Both the position numbers and the translations under genes were made by a program. A DNA stretch of 51,856 nucleotides from Halalkalibacter alkalisediminis. Its GTDB lineage: Bacteria > Bacillota > Bacilli > Bacillales > Bacillaceae_D. This document shows positions 38,254-46,677 of this stretch, piece after piece (the stretch's first letter is position 1; each line of letters begins with the position of its first letter). The stretch spans positions 1-51,856 of the forward strand of contig NZ_JAQQWT010000021.1 of assembly GCF_028610705.1 (NCBI RefSeq), read 5' to 3'. The notes under the pieces are model-generated. The model saw only the letters and a list, made by a program, of their open reading frames with translations, was not told where the DNA came from and did not search any database.

Positions 38254-39102
38254 ATGACTGAAAATAAGAACAGTGATCTTCATATGCACTCTACTGCATC
38301 AGACGGTGGTTATTCACCGTCTGAATTAATGAAAAAGTGCAATGAGGTTCAACTTGAGATCGTTTCACTAACAGATCATGATAGTGTTGATGGAATCGAA
38401 GAAGCGATTCTAAGCGGCGAGAAACTGGGGATTCAGGTTATTCCAGGTATTGAATTTTCAACGAAATACAAAGGAAAGAGTGTACATATTTTAGGTTATC
38501 AATTTGATTATAAAAATGAAAAATTACAAGTCATGCTTAAAAAGCAAAAACAACTTCGGAGAGACCGTTTAGATACAATTATTGAAAAACTAGATCGTAT
38601 AGATTTAAAGATTAAACCTGACCAGGTGTTAAAGCATACAGATGGAGGCAGTATTGGCCGACCTCATGTGGCAAAGGCTTTAATAGAAGCCGGTTACGTA
38701 AAAGATGTCGCAGAAGCCTTTGAACTTTACTTAGCTGAAGGAAAACCTGGGTATGTAGAAAAATCACAAGAAATGTCTGTTGAAGAAGCGATTAACTGGG
38801 TTCACCAAACAAACGGGATTGCGATTGTTGCACACCCTGACTATTATGACGTGGATGATGAGTTAATAAATTGGGTAAAGGATTGGGGTCTTGATGGAAT
38901 CGAGGTCTATCATCGTGATCATAATGAAGAAGCGGTGAAACGTTATGAAACGATCGCTGATTCTATTGAAAAGGAGTTAGGAAGAACTTTGTATCGAACA
39001 GGAGGCTCCGATTTTCACCACGAAGATTATGGACGAGTTCGAGAACCATTAGGGGTCACGAGAGTTTCCAATCAGTTGGCGAATCAATTGTTAGAGAGTT
39101 GA
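38254..39102 (+). CDS. PHP-domain phosphoesterase
   Basis: This 282-residue protein has the PHP metal motifs D-L-H-M-H-S-T-A-S-D-G near 8-18, L-T-D-H-D-S-V near 39, G-I-E-F-S near 66, I-V-A-H-P near 190 and G-G-S-D-F-H-H near 250. This subgroup includes E. coli YciV (RNase AM) and 3',5'-nucleotide bisphosphate phosphatases, so a nucleotide or RNA 5'-end phosphatase role is likely. It follows the DUF4352 gene directly. Confidence 0.87.
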   Translation: MTENKNSDLHMHSTASDGGYSPSELMKKCNEVQLEIVSLTDHDSVDGIEEAILSGEKLGIQVIPGIEFSTKYKGKSVHILGYQFDYKNEKLQVMLKKQKQLRRDRLDTIIEKLDRIDLKIKPDQVLKHTDGGSIGRPHVAKALIEAGYVKDVAEAFELYLAEGKPGYVEKSQEMSVEEAINWVHQTNGIAIVAHPDYYDVDDELINWVKDWGLDGIEVYHRDHNEEAVKRYETIADSIEKELGRTLYRTGGSDFHHEDYGRVREPLGVTRVSNQLANQLLES

Positions 39103-39549
39103 GTGATGCTTAGTCTTAGGACTGAGCATTTTTATATAATTATTTTCAAAGGGGATTTTTTCCATTTGTTTATGTTACTATTTGATTAGTGCATATGGGA
39201 GGTGAGTTATAGCTTTAATAATTATAGCAGGCCTATTTTTCATCGTACTTTTGTTTTTTTTTGCAGTATTTTGGCTACCAATCTAGTACTATTATTTTGG
39301 CGTTTGAGTGGATTACAACATTCATTTTACCGTGGATTTTTTTATTCTGGTTTATAAAATTGGTTAAAGGTTTAGAGCACAAGAATCATCAATAATGAAG
39401 GTAAAGTCATTACTTTTGTTTAAAGAGTAGAGAATAGATAGGTGCGAGACGTTGTTTTGGTAAGGTAGCGTATTAGGTTAACGGGATTAGTTGAAGCGTT
39501 CGTCTTTTTTACCTATAATAAAAAGAAATCAAAAAATGGAGGGTTATAA
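39103..39549. other. Intergenic region with terminator and possible broken small membrane ORF
   Basis: A terminator lies at 39106-39134. After GGAGGTGA near 39199, one frame reads A-L-I-I-I-A-G-L-F-F-I-V-L-L-F-F-F-A-V-F to a TAG near 39285. A second frame then reads T-I-I-L-A-F-E-W-I-T-T-F-I-L-P-W-I to a TAA near 39394. Joined by a frameshift they would make a two-helix membrane protein of about 60 residues. No clear start codon exists, so it may be decayed. Confidence 0.35.
39106..39134 (+). terminator. Terminator after PHP gene
   Basis: ATGCTTAGTC pairs with GACTGAGCAT (one G-T pair) and is followed by TTTTTA. Confidence 0.75.
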
Positions 39550-40041
39550 ATGGCAAAAGAGAGTTCATTTGATATAGTATCAAAGATTGATATGTCAGAA
39601 GTAACAAATGCTGTTACGATGGCTACGAAAGAAATCACGACGCGCTATGATTTTAAAGGGAGTAAAAGTACCATTACGTTCGATAACGAAGAGCTTGTAT
39701 TAGTTTCTGATGATGAGTATAAATTGGAGCAGTTGAAAGATGTGTTAATTAGTAAACTAATTAAACGGGATGTATCCATTAAAAACTTAGACTATGGAAA
39801 AATTGAAGGGGCATCAGGCGGAACAGTACGCCAACGTGCTAAATTAATTCAAGGCATTGATAAAGAAAACGCGAAAAAGATTAACACTATTATTAAAAAT
39901 AGCGGAGTAAAAGTAAAAAGCCAAATCCAAGACGACCAAGTTCGTGTGACTGGTAAGAATAGAGATGACCTACAGGCGATAATAGCTGCGATAAGAGGAG
40001 CGAACTTGTCGATTGATGTTCAGTTTATTAATTATCGTTAA
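39550..40041 (+). CDS. yajQ: YajQ-family nucleotide-binding protein
   Basis: This 163-residue soluble protein of the YajQ/DUF520 family binds c-di-GMP or nucleotides in some bacteria. It contains S-F-D-I-V-S-K-I-D near the N-terminus, T-T-R-Y-D-F-K-G-S near 31 and G-K-N-R-D-D-L-Q near 138. TGGAGGG precedes the ATG and length is typical. No operon partner is visible. An EAL-domain gene lies 3 kb downstream on the same strand. Confidence 0.9.
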   Translation: MAKESSFDIVSKIDMSEVTNAVTMATKEITTRYDFKGSKSTITFDNEELVLVSDDEYKLEQLKDVLISKLIKRDVSIKNLDYGKIEGASGGTVRQRAKLIQGIDKENAKKINTIIKNSGVKVKSQIQDDQVRVTGKNRDDLQAIIAAIRGANLSIDVQFINYR

Positions 40042-40308
40042 GGTTTAGCTATACATATTACATGCGACATTTAATAAGATTTAAAAAAGCGGAAATACTT
40101 GCTTTTGAAATTGACGAATAAGTTGGCGTAAGTGGTGCATAAAGTAAAATTGCTTATAATCAAATGTACGAATCTTATCAAAGTTACGATTTTGCAAAGA
40201 ATAATGATAAGCTTGAAATAATCAATAGACTAAAACAAGTTTTTTCTTAAAAATCACGGTTATATGATGAAATGTTAGCAAGTCATAGTCCAGTTATCTT
40301 ATAGCAAA
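40042..40308. other. Intergenic region with a short ORF remnant
   Basis: An open stretch from about 40150 to a TAA near 40250 reads A-Y-N-Q-M-Y-E-S-Y-Q-S-Y-D-F-A-K-N-N-D-K and I-I-N-R-L-K-Q-V-F-S. It has no ribosome binding site and stops lie upstream in frame. It looks like the last part of a lost gene. Nothing else is supported here. Confidence 0.3.
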
Positions 40309-40355
40309 AAATAAGAGAAGATCCAACGCTGGTCGCGTCGGATCTTCTCTTATTT
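40309..40355. terminator. Long perfect hairpin
   Basis: AAATAAGAGAAGATCC (40309-40324) is perfectly inverted as GGATCTTCTCTTATTT (40340-40355), and the loop itself can pair further (ACGC/GCGT). It functions probably as a bidirectional terminator. It occupies the place where the start of the following MerR pseudogene should be. Confidence 0.65.
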
Positions 40356-40360
40356 ATGTT

Positions 40361-40770
40361 CGTACCCTACATCATTACGATGAGATAGGGTTGTTAGTAC
40401 CTGAGAAAGTGTCTCACTCAGATTATCGGGTGTACTATTCTAATGATTTAGAAGCGTTACAACAAATTTTGTTTTTTAAGGAACTAGGTTTTTCTCTAAA
40501 AAAATAAAAGACATCAACTATAGTCCAACTTTATCAGCAAATTCTTTAGAGGTGCACCGGAACGTGTTAATGGTGAAACGCGATCGTCTGAACCGAATGA
40601 TTAGAATGGTGGATCAAACGATTCAAAAGGGATAATTATTTATGTCAAATAAAGAAAAGTTTTCGGGTTTGATTTTAGCACTCAAAATATCGATAGATGT
40701 AGAGAGGGTTTAGCTACATGAATAACAGAGGCAATGGGTATTTTGGCGGATCAAAGTGAATCAACCGAAA
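40361..40770 (+). pseudogene. Decayed MerR-family regulator (TipA/Mta type)
   Basis: The fragment begins within the DNA-binding domain: [12 protein letters not shown], then [15 protein letters not shown] and [10 protein letters not shown]. It hits a TAA after a run of A near 40500. One extra A would restore I-K-D-I-N-Y and continue to D-Q-T-I-Q-K-G near 40633. M-S-N-K-E-K-F-S-G then follows as in TipA-type effector domains, with further frame breaks. The first wing and the start are missing. In the family such proteins sense drugs; this copy cannot be functional. Confidence 0.75.
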
Positions 40771-40783
40771 AGTAGAAAAAGAG

Positions 40784-40813
40784 CACTCAAGGTTATGTTG
40801 AGCGCTTGTTTCC
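40784..40813 (-). terminator. Terminator of the RNase H-like gene
   Basis: On the minus strand AGCGCTCAA pairs with TTGAGTGCT and is followed by a run of T. Confidence 0.65.
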
Positions 40814-40814
40814 T

Positions 40815-41480
40815 TTATTGTTTTTCGATAATCGCTTCAATCTTTGTTCCTTCTAGAGCCTGAGTTGCGAGTTGATCAGCTTCTTTATTAAGACTACGGT
40901 CAATTAACTCATATTGAAGTGTTAATCCTAATTTATGAGTTAGTTGATCAATTCGATTAAACCATTGTAAGTAATGTTCTTCATAACACGGCCATTCACC
41001 AGAGGCTTGGTTAACGACAAGCATAGAGTCAGAATACACACTGATTGTTTGGTGATGAACATCTAATTCTTCTAATTGTCTAAGTAGAAGGTAGAGAGCT
41101 GCATACTCAGCTTCATTATTATCCTCAAGTAGATCGAGTGTATCATTGAACCTGAGGCGCCAATTTTTATGGTTTTGCTTATAGTATATAGCCAGGCCGA
41201 TTCCTGCATTTTTGGTCTCTTTATTGTAGCCTCCATCAATATAAGCTTTAACATCATGAGGTTCTGTTTCAAATTGTTTTAAGAACTTCGTTAGTTCTTT
41301 CTTCGTCCACGTAGTGTCTTGGTCATCATAAAACTCAATATTTTTTAGTCGTCCGGTTTTTTCCAGATCATCACTAAGCATAAGTGCTTGAGCGACTGAC
41401 ATCCATTCAGATTTCATAAAAAAAGACTGTTTCGTTTTCGGAACATGATATTGCCATTCTAACCTTATTTTCATATTCAC
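40815..41480 (-). CDS. RNase HI-type domain protein
   Basis: This is a 221-residue protein. The first about 75 residues form a separate charged domain (E-W-Q-Y-H-V-P, W-T-K-K-E-L-T-K-F). The RNase H fold covers about 76-205 with likely catalytic acids in A-Y-I-D-G-G, N-N-E-A-E-Y, Y-S-D-S-M-L-V and E-A-D-Q-L-A. It resembles Bacillus YpeP/RnhA-like proteins, usually annotated reverse-transcriptase-like. Hydrolysis of RNA in RNA-DNA hybrids is plausible. An AAAGGATG site precedes the start. It is divergent from metA. Confidence 0.83.
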   Translation of the reverse strand: MNMKIRLEWQYHVPKTKQSFFMKSEWMSVAQALMLSDDLEKTGRLKNIEFYDDQDTTWTKKELTKFLKQFETEPHDVKAYIDGGYNKETKNAGIGLAIYYKQNHKNWRLRFNDTLDLLEDNNEAEYAALYLLLRQLEELDVHHQTISVYSDSMLVVNQASGEWPCYEEHYLQWFNRIDQLTHKLGLTLQYELIDRSLNKEADQLATQALEGTKIEAIIEKQ

Positions 41481-41659
41481 CCATCCTTTTTTAGGATAAA
41501 ATAATTGCAGAATTGTTTAATTCATGATAAGTTAAATTATCGAAATGTTATGTTATTTTACAAGGTGTGTTTGATCATATTAATCATATCATATGTTAGT
41601 ATGGTGACATCATGGCCTTTACATACAATGTTTGAAACTTACAAAGGAGTTAATGTTAT

Positions 41660-42583
41660 ATGCCCATTAAAATCCCAGATCACTTACCCGCAAAAGAAAT
41701 TTTGAATGCTGAGAATATATTTGTAATGGACGAAAGCAGAGCTTATTCCCAAGACATTCGACCATTGAAAATCGTCATTTTAAATCTGATGCCGATAAAA
41801 GAAACGACCGAAACTCAACTATTACGCTTATTAGGGAATAGTCCCTTACAAGTAGAAGTATCATTTTTGTATCCGAGTACGCATGTTTCAAAGAATACAT
41901 CACATGAGCATTTACATAGTTTTTATAAGACTTTTGATGAGGTGAAAACGAGAAAGTTTGATGGAATGATCATTACAGGAGCTCCGATTGAGATGCTTGA
42001 GTTTGAAGCAGTTACTTACTGGGAAGAGTTGAAAGAGATTATGGATTGGAGCGTCCAAAACGTAACCTCTACTTTGCACATTTGTTGGGGTGCTCAAGCT
42101 GGTTTGTATCATCATTACGGAATTAACAAGCATTTTGTTGGTGGAAAGATTTTTGGTGTTTTTAATCACACCATCGAAAAACAAAATGTGAAATTACTTA
42201 GAGGTTTTGATGATGACTTTTTAGCGCCTCATTCCCGCCATACAGATGTCCGAAAAGAAGACATTGAGCAAGTGAATGACCTTGAAATTCTTAGTATGTC
42301 TGATGAAGCAGGTGTCTATATTGTCGCTTCAAGAAACGGTAAGCAGATTTTTGTAACAGGTCATTCAGAGTATGATGTATGTACATTGCAAGATGAATAT
42401 GAAAGAGATCTAGAAAAAGGGTTGGATGTTAACTTGCCACATAATTACTTCCCGAAAAACAATGACAAGCTGCCACCGCGATTAAGGTGGAGAGCACATT
42501 CCAATCTTTTATTTTCAAATTGGTTAAATTATTATGTATACCAAGAAACACCTTATGATCTTGGTAACCATTCGCAACGTTAG
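41660..42583 (+). CDS. metA: Homoserine O-acetyltransferase, MetA type
   Basis: This 307-residue enzyme activates homoserine for methionine synthesis. The catalytic Cys is C142 in H-I-C-W-G-A-Q-A-G, and H/E of T-G-H-S-E-Y-D complete the triad. Residue 111 is Glu (G-A-P-I-E-M-L-E-F). In this family Glu111 marks acetyl-CoA use, Gly111 succinyl-CoA. An AAAGGAG site precedes the ATG. No S-box or T-box is apparent in the 175-base gap upstream, which is unusual for a Bacillus methionine gene. Confidence 0.93.
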   Translation: MPIKIPDHLPAKEILNAENIFVMDESRAYSQDIRPLKIVILNLMPIKETTETQLLRLLGNSPLQVEVSFLYPSTHVSKNTSHEHLHSFYKTFDEVKTRKFDGMIITGAPIEMLEFEAVTYWEELKEIMDWSVQNVTSTLHICWGAQAGLYHHYGINKHFVGGKIFGVFNHTIEKQNVKLLRGFDDDFLAPHSRHTDVRKEDIEQVNDLEILSMSDEAGVYIVASRNGKQIFVTGHSEYDVCTLQDEYERDLEKGLDVNLPHNYFPKNNDKLPPRLRWRAHSNLLFSNWLNYYVYQETPYDLGNHSQR

Positions 42584-42610
42584 AGTTCTTCGAGTTCATT
42601 TGGGTAGAAA

Positions 42611-42650
42611 GAATAAAACGTTTGGTCAAATAGACCAAACGTTTTATTCT
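42611..42650. terminator. metA terminator
   Basis: GAATAAAACGTTTGGTC is perfectly inverted as GACCAAACGTTTTATTC over 17 bp with a short loop. Confidence 0.88.
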
Positions 42651-42805
42651 TGTTATGAGATCTGTTCTAGCTCTGAAGCTACGCTGTTTTGCTCTTCATT
42701 CCATTCGACAATCATTTTTCACTGTGGTGGGACTTTTTTTATGTGATGAGTCTACTAGATGGACAGATTACATTAAAGAATGATTAAATAATAGACTGAC
42801 GCATC

Positions 42806-42834
42806 TCTTCATTTTTAGTAAGCTATGATATAAT
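42806..42834 (+). promoter_or_regulatory. Possible promoter of ykuI
   Basis: TATAAT (42829-42834) with an upstream TATGA is 17 bases after a poor -35 (TCTTCA), about 75 bases before the start codon. Confidence 0.4.
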
Positions 42835-42911
42835 GAGATGGCTATAATGAACGGTTTTGCTACTGTTAGACAGCTGAGACGTTCATGTCTATGTCAGTAG
42901 GAGGTGGAGCA

Positions 42912-44129
42912 ATGGATCCTTTAGACGTCATGATGAATAAAGATCAAGTTATCCCATATTTTCAACCTATTTTTAGCGCTGATAAGCAACTGGTGGTTGG
43001 TTATGAGGTTCTCGCAAGGATGAAAACGGCTGAAGGTGTGAAAAGCTTAGGTTGGTTTTTTCAAGATAAAAGCATTCCTGACGAATATCGATTGGAATTA
43101 GATGAGCATATTCAGAAGTTAGCGCTTGATGCATATATAGAAACGGATCAATCTACTTATCTATTCTTTAATTATGATGCATCGCTTTTAATCAAGGATA
43201 ATGGAGAAACCTTTTTAAAGCTAATTGAACCATATCAAAAAAAGGGATTAAAACTACATCAGATTGTATTGGAATTAAAAGAAGAAGATTTAATTGAATA
43301 TGTAGATGAGCACAGGCATCTTTTTTATTACATTCAGAGTCTCGGGCTTAGATTAGCGATTGATGACGTTGGCCATAATGGTAGCAATTTAGACTTAATT
43401 GCTAAGCTAAAGCCGAACATCGTGAAGGTCGATGTGACATTTATGGAAGATGAGGAATTGCCTCATTTATACTCTGAAGTACATCAATCGTTATCAATGC
43501 TTTCCAGGAAAATTGGGGCAACACTGCTTTTTGAAGGAGTTGCTACATTTAATCAACTGAATTATTCATGGAGAAATGGTGGTCGTTATTATCAAGGTTT
43601 CTATCTTGAAAAGCCTAGTCCAACGTTTGTAGATGCGGACTGCTGTAAAGAAAAAATGCAAAAGGTCTTTCATCATTTCATTGTATACGAACGAAAAAAA
43701 ATGGAGGCTCAATTTACGTTAACGAACAATTTGAACCTCCAACTAAAACAGACCATGAAGCAAATAAGTCCTGAAGATCCTTATGATGAGGTAATTAAGA
43801 AAGTCGCTCAGGATTTGGATCGTTTTGCTTTTCGTATTTATGTTTGCGATGCAGAGGGATTTCAACAGTCATCTAACTTGGAAAAAAACACTGAAAATGA
43901 GTGGGAATTAATGAAAGAAGGACGCTTTAAAAACTGGAGTTGGCGTCCCTATTTTCTAGAAAATATTGTTCGGATGACTATTGAAAAACGAGGCTTTTTA
44001 TCAGATCTCTATACCGATATTGAGCGTGATGAACGAATTCGAACGTACTCTTATCCTATTAGTGAGCATTTATTCTTATTTCTTGATATTCCATATGAAT
44101 ATTTATTTGAACAAGAAGGTTTACTTTGA
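42912..44129 (+). CDS. ykuI: EAL-domain protein YkuI
   Basis: This 405-residue protein matches B. subtilis YkuI along its whole length. The N-terminal EAL domain (about 5-245) has Y-E-V-L-A-R, the weak L-E-L-K-E-E in place of the usual E-I-T-E, I-D-D-V-G near 155, K-V-D near 180 and F-E-G-V-A near 215. The C-terminal PAS-like domain has N-W-S-W-R-P-Y-F-L-E-N-I. YkuI binds c-di-GMP but has little measured hydrolase activity. The same is likely here. The ATG at 42912 follows AGGAGG. Confidence 0.9.
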   Translation: MDPLDVMMNKDQVIPYFQPIFSADKQLVVGYEVLARMKTAEGVKSLGWFFQDKSIPDEYRLELDEHIQKLALDAYIETDQSTYLFFNYDASLLIKDNGETFLKLIEPYQKKGLKLHQIVLELKEEDLIEYVDEHRHLFYYIQSLGLRLAIDDVGHNGSNLDLIAKLKPNIVKVDVTFMEDEELPHLYSEVHQSLSMLSRKIGATLLFEGVATFNQLNYSWRNGGRYYQGFYLEKPSPTFVDADCCKEKMQKVFHHFIVYERKKMEAQFTLTNNLNLQLKQTMKQISPEDPYDEVIKKVAQDLDRFAFRIYVCDAEGFQQSSNLEKNTENEWELMKEGRFKNWSWRPYFLENIVRMTIEKRGFLSDLYTDIERDERIRTYSYPISEHLFLFLDIPYEYLFEQEGLL

Positions 44130-44134
44130 TTACC

Positions 44135-44180
44135 GGTCTGATCCTAGTTGGAGACAATCCAAAAGAGATCAGACCTTTTG
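44135..44180 (+). terminator. ykuI terminator
   Basis: GGTCTGATC (44135-44143) pairs with GATCAGACC (44167-44175), followed by TTTTG. Confidence 0.75.
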
Positions 44181-44270
44181 ATTTAAAGTGGGTATTAGAA
44201 CTAGCAAAAGCGAGACGTGTGGAATACTCAATTAAAGGTAGAAAAAGAATTTAAAACAAGGGAGACATCT

Positions 44271-45437
44271 ATGAAAAATAAATCTGTTTATCGTTTAATG
44301 GCCTATCTATTTTTTGCCCATTCGACGATAACCATTATTAATGGGTATATACCCGTTTTCTTTAAAGAGCAAGGGCTGAATGGTTCGCAAGTCGGAATGT
44401 TAATGGCAATTGGTCCGTTTGCCACGATTTTAGGTCAACCAATGTGGGGATATTTGAGTGATAAATATCAAAGTATTAAGAAGATGATCCTCGTTGCTTT
44501 GATAGGTGTTGTCTTAACAGTGACGGCTTTTATATTTGTTCACTCTTACTTTGCTTATTTACTAATCATGTTTAGTTTGTTTTTTTTCATCTCTCCTACA
44601 ACTGCACTAGGGGATTCGCTTTCTCAAAAAACAGCTATTCAAAAGAGCATAAGTTTTGGTCGAATACGATTATGGGGATCACTAGGATTTGCAGTTACTT
44701 CACTCGTCGTAGGCTATGTATTAACCGCGGTTGGGATTGAGTACATAATGTTTCCTATGTTATTCATGTCTCTTATAGCTTTTATCGTGGCCTTAACGAT
44801 TAAAGATGTTCCTGGAGTAAACAAACCTGTTACCGTAATAGATGCCCTGAAACTCGGAATTAACCCTTCATTATTGTTATTTTTCTTATTTATTTTATTT
44901 ATTTCTGTTCCACACCGAGCTAATGACATTTATTTAGGTCTTTATGTGGTAGAGCTGGGTGGGCCTGAAGCAATGATTGGATGGGCATGGTTTATTGGAG
45001 TTACTGCAGAAGCAGGTATATTTGCAATGGGGGCCTTTTTCTTGAAACGCTGGTCATCCCTTTCGCTTATCGTATTGGCTGGATGTTTCTATACCGTTCG
45101 CTGGGTTTTAATGGGATTTATTTTAGATCCTTGGTTTATTTTGCCTCTTCAGATATTGCATGGTCTTACTTTTGGAATCTTTTATTTAGCTGCTTTTCAG
45201 TACATAAATAAATTAATTCCTGAACATCTACAAGCTACTGGTCATGTCCTATTTATAACCGTTATTTTTGGAGTTGCAGGTATCATTGGTTCCCTTTTAG
45301 GTGGAAATATTATAGAATTAACTTCAATCTCAACGCTTTATTTTATTCTTGGAGGAAGTGCACTATTTGGTACGATCAGCCTGTTCTTTTTTCAGAAAAT
45401 GAGAAAAAGCCATGAAAAAGAGGCTAATCAAAATTAG
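44271..45437 (+). CDS. Major facilitator superfamily transporter
   Basis: This 388-residue protein has twelve predicted membrane segments. It has the MFS loop G-Y-L-S-D-K-Y-Q-S near 60 and F-G-R-I-R-L-W-G-S-L-G-F near 122, typical of the MFS_1-like/3-phenylpropionate permease subgroup (YwbF type). Substrate unknown, probably a small organic acid or nucleoside. The ATG at 44271 follows AAGGGAG. Its stop codon lies in a hairpin terminator. Confidence 0.85.
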   Translation: MKNKSVYRLMAYLFFAHSTITIINGYIPVFFKEQGLNGSQVGMLMAIGPFATILGQPMWGYLSDKYQSIKKMILVALIGVVLTVTAFIFVHSYFAYLLIMFSLFFFISPTTALGDSLSQKTAIQKSISFGRIRLWGSLGFAVTSLVVGYVLTAVGIEYIMFPMLFMSLIAFIVALTIKDVPGVNKPVTVIDALKLGINPSLLLFFLFILFISVPHRANDIYLGLYVVELGGPEAMIGWAWFIGVTAEAGIFAMGAFFLKRWSSLSLIVLAGCFYTVRWVLMGFILDPWFILPLQILHGLTFGIFYLAAFQYINKLIPEHLQATGHVLFITVIFGVAGIIGSLLGGNIIELTSISTLYFILGGSALFGTISLFFFQKMRKSHEKEANQN

Positions 45438-45446
45438 CCTCTTATT
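45419..45446 (+). terminator. Terminator overlapping the MFS gene stop
   Basis: AGAGGCTAAT (45419-45428) pairs with ATTAGCCTCT (45433-45442) around CAAA. Confidence 0.7.
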
Positions 45447-45479
45447 CTCTTATATTAGCTAGTAGAAAGGAAGTGCAAC

Positions 45480-45788
45480 ATGGAAATTATTATAACAGAC
45501 CGTGGAGTTAACTATCTTAAAAGTTTAGATGTTCTACAAAAAGCGGTTCGTATTAGAGCGATAGACACATTTGAATGAAGCACGATGGTTGAGTACGACC
45601 TCGCTCTGGATGAGCCGAGGAAAATGGATTCGCAAGTGAGATTACATGATTTATTGTTTGTTTATGATCGTAAAGCAGAAGAGGAAATAGGTGTATTTGT
45701 AAAAATTGATTTTGTCCCATCACAAGGTCTTAAACTGATAAATGCCAATCAAACACTTGCATACGCCCTTCAGATGAAAACGGTCTAG
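45480..45788 (+). CDS. Divergent HesB-like selenoprotein (UGA at residue 33)
   Basis: This 102-residue protein (counting Sec) begins at ATG 45480 after AAAGGAAG. UGA (45576-45578) is in frame and gives D-T-F-E-U-S-T-M-V-E-Y-D-L-A-L-D-E-P. The L-A-L-D-E-P block and the preceding T-D-R-G-x-x-Y-L are shared with the HesB-like selenoprotein at 47670, where U is in the equivalent place. It lacks the Gly-rich G-M-G-U-G-G loop and the C-terminal Cys pair of that paralogue, so Fe-S carriage is doubtful and a redox role seems likelier. A SECIS-type hairpin follows. Read normally, only a piece from 45585 would be annotated. Confidence 0.85.
45599..45620 (+). promoter_or_regulatory. Candidate SECIS hairpin of the divergent HesB-like gene
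   Basis: CTCGCTC pairs with GAGC-c-GAG (one bulged C) around the loop TGGAT, starting about 21 bases after the UGA. The core GCTC-TGGAT-GAGC is identical to the one at 47787-47799. Confidence 0.65.
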
Positions 45789-45790
45789 CG

Positions 45791-46129
45791 TTATTTTTTA
45801 ATAAAGAAACTACTTACCTGTTTTACAAGAGGAGAAACTTGGTTTACTGTTTTCATCACTTGGTCAACCGTATTGACGGTTTTTCCCATGTCAAAGTTAC
45901 CACTTTCATTTGTAAAAGCAGCTTTAAAGAAAGAAGCTTTGCTAGGAGTATATCCAGGTGGTTGTGATTGATTCATTCCCATATTTGGTGGAGAAAATGG
46001 TGTATTCTGTTGCTTAGGCATATAGCCATTCATTTGCATAGGGTGTTGCGGGTACTGTTGCTTGTAAAAAGGTCCTTGATGATAAGGATAATGAAGATTC
46101 ATAGGTCTGTGTGGATTAGGTTGAAACAT
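45791..46129 (-). CDS. YppG-like protein
   Basis: This is a 112-residue protein. The N-terminal two thirds are low-complexity Pro/Gln/Met/Tyr-rich (for example Y-K-Q-Q-Y-P-Q-H-P-M-Q-M). The C-terminal third is a helical V-N-T-V-D-Q-V-M-K-T-V-N-Q-V-S-P-L-V-K segment, as in Bacillus YppG. Function is unknown. Composition suggests a coat or surface-associated protein. An AGGAGG site precedes the start. It lies 14 bases after hsp20 on the same strand. Confidence 0.72.
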   Translation of the reverse strand: MFQPNPHRPMNLHYPYHQGPFYKQQYPQHPMQMNGYMPKQQNTPFSPPNMGMNQSQPPGYTPSKASFFKAAFTNESGNFDMGKTVNTVDQVMKTVNQVSPLVKQVSSFFIKK

Positions 46130-46143
46130 TCTAATCTACCTCC

Positions 46144-46578
46144 TTACTCAATTGGGATTTGCTTACGATTACTTGGAACTAAGATGCGAAGTAACCCATT
46201 CTTATAACTTGCTTTTACATCTTGTTCTCTTATGACAAAAGGGACTGGAATGACACGCTGTCTAACCTGAGTATGGCCTCTGCGTTCGGTAATACCTGTT
46301 GTTTCATCTATAATCTCAGATTGTTCATCTTGTGATACCTGAATGCGGATGGCTTGTCGATAAATATCTAATGCTATTTGTTTTTTATCTACCCCAGGTA
46401 ATTCTGCTTCAATAACAAATGTTTTCTCATCTTCAAACACATGGACTGGGATAGGTGGTAGAAACAAAGAATTGTCTTGGATATTGTCATACGTTTGCTG
46501 AAAGAAATTGTCTATGGATTTTAAAATGTCTTGATATCCTTTTGGTAATTTATTTAACCAAGGCTGTTGATCAGACAT
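46144..46578 (-). CDS. Hsp20/alpha-crystallin family protein
   Basis: This 144-residue small heat-shock protein has an alpha-crystallin domain of about 45-135 with the features E-A-E-L-P-G-V-D-K-K-Q-I and G-L-L-R-I-L-V-P. The C-terminal anchoring motif I-P-I is present. A GAGGTGAC site precedes the ATG. Some Bacillus relatives (CotM, CotP) are coat-associated. It is followed by the YppG-like gene in the same unit. Confidence 0.85.
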   Translation of the reverse strand: MSDQQPWLNKLPKGYQDILKSIDNFFQQTYDNIQDNSLFLPPIPVHVFEDEKTFVIEAELPGVDKKQIALDIYRQAIRIQVSQDEQSEIIDETTGITERRGHTQVRQRVIPVPFVIREQDVKASYKNGLLRILVPSNRKQIPIE

Positions 46579-46677
46579 TTGGTGTCACCTCTTTTACATC
46601 ATTAATTAGTATATATGTATGAATGATTGCTTATATATGTGCAAGGTCTAAAGCTTAGTTTAGAGGAGGAAAGAGTT

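Larger units (their letters stand above)
42584..42911. other. Intergenic region between metA and ykuI
   Basis: It holds the metA terminator and a possible promoter. I see no gene of its own. Confidence 0.5.

Noticed and set aside
40361-40770. UGA/Sec recoding in the MerR fragment
   Set aside because: The break is a TAA caused by a poly-A length change, with no SECIS-like context.
41505-41705. 66-codon ORF before metA
   Set aside because: It overlaps the metA ribosome binding site and start region in another frame, has no site of its own and no protein-like pattern.
45585-45788. A separate 67-codon gene starting after the UGA
   Set aside because: No ribosome binding site, and the upstream frame is continuous with it through one UGA with a HesB-like pattern on both sides.
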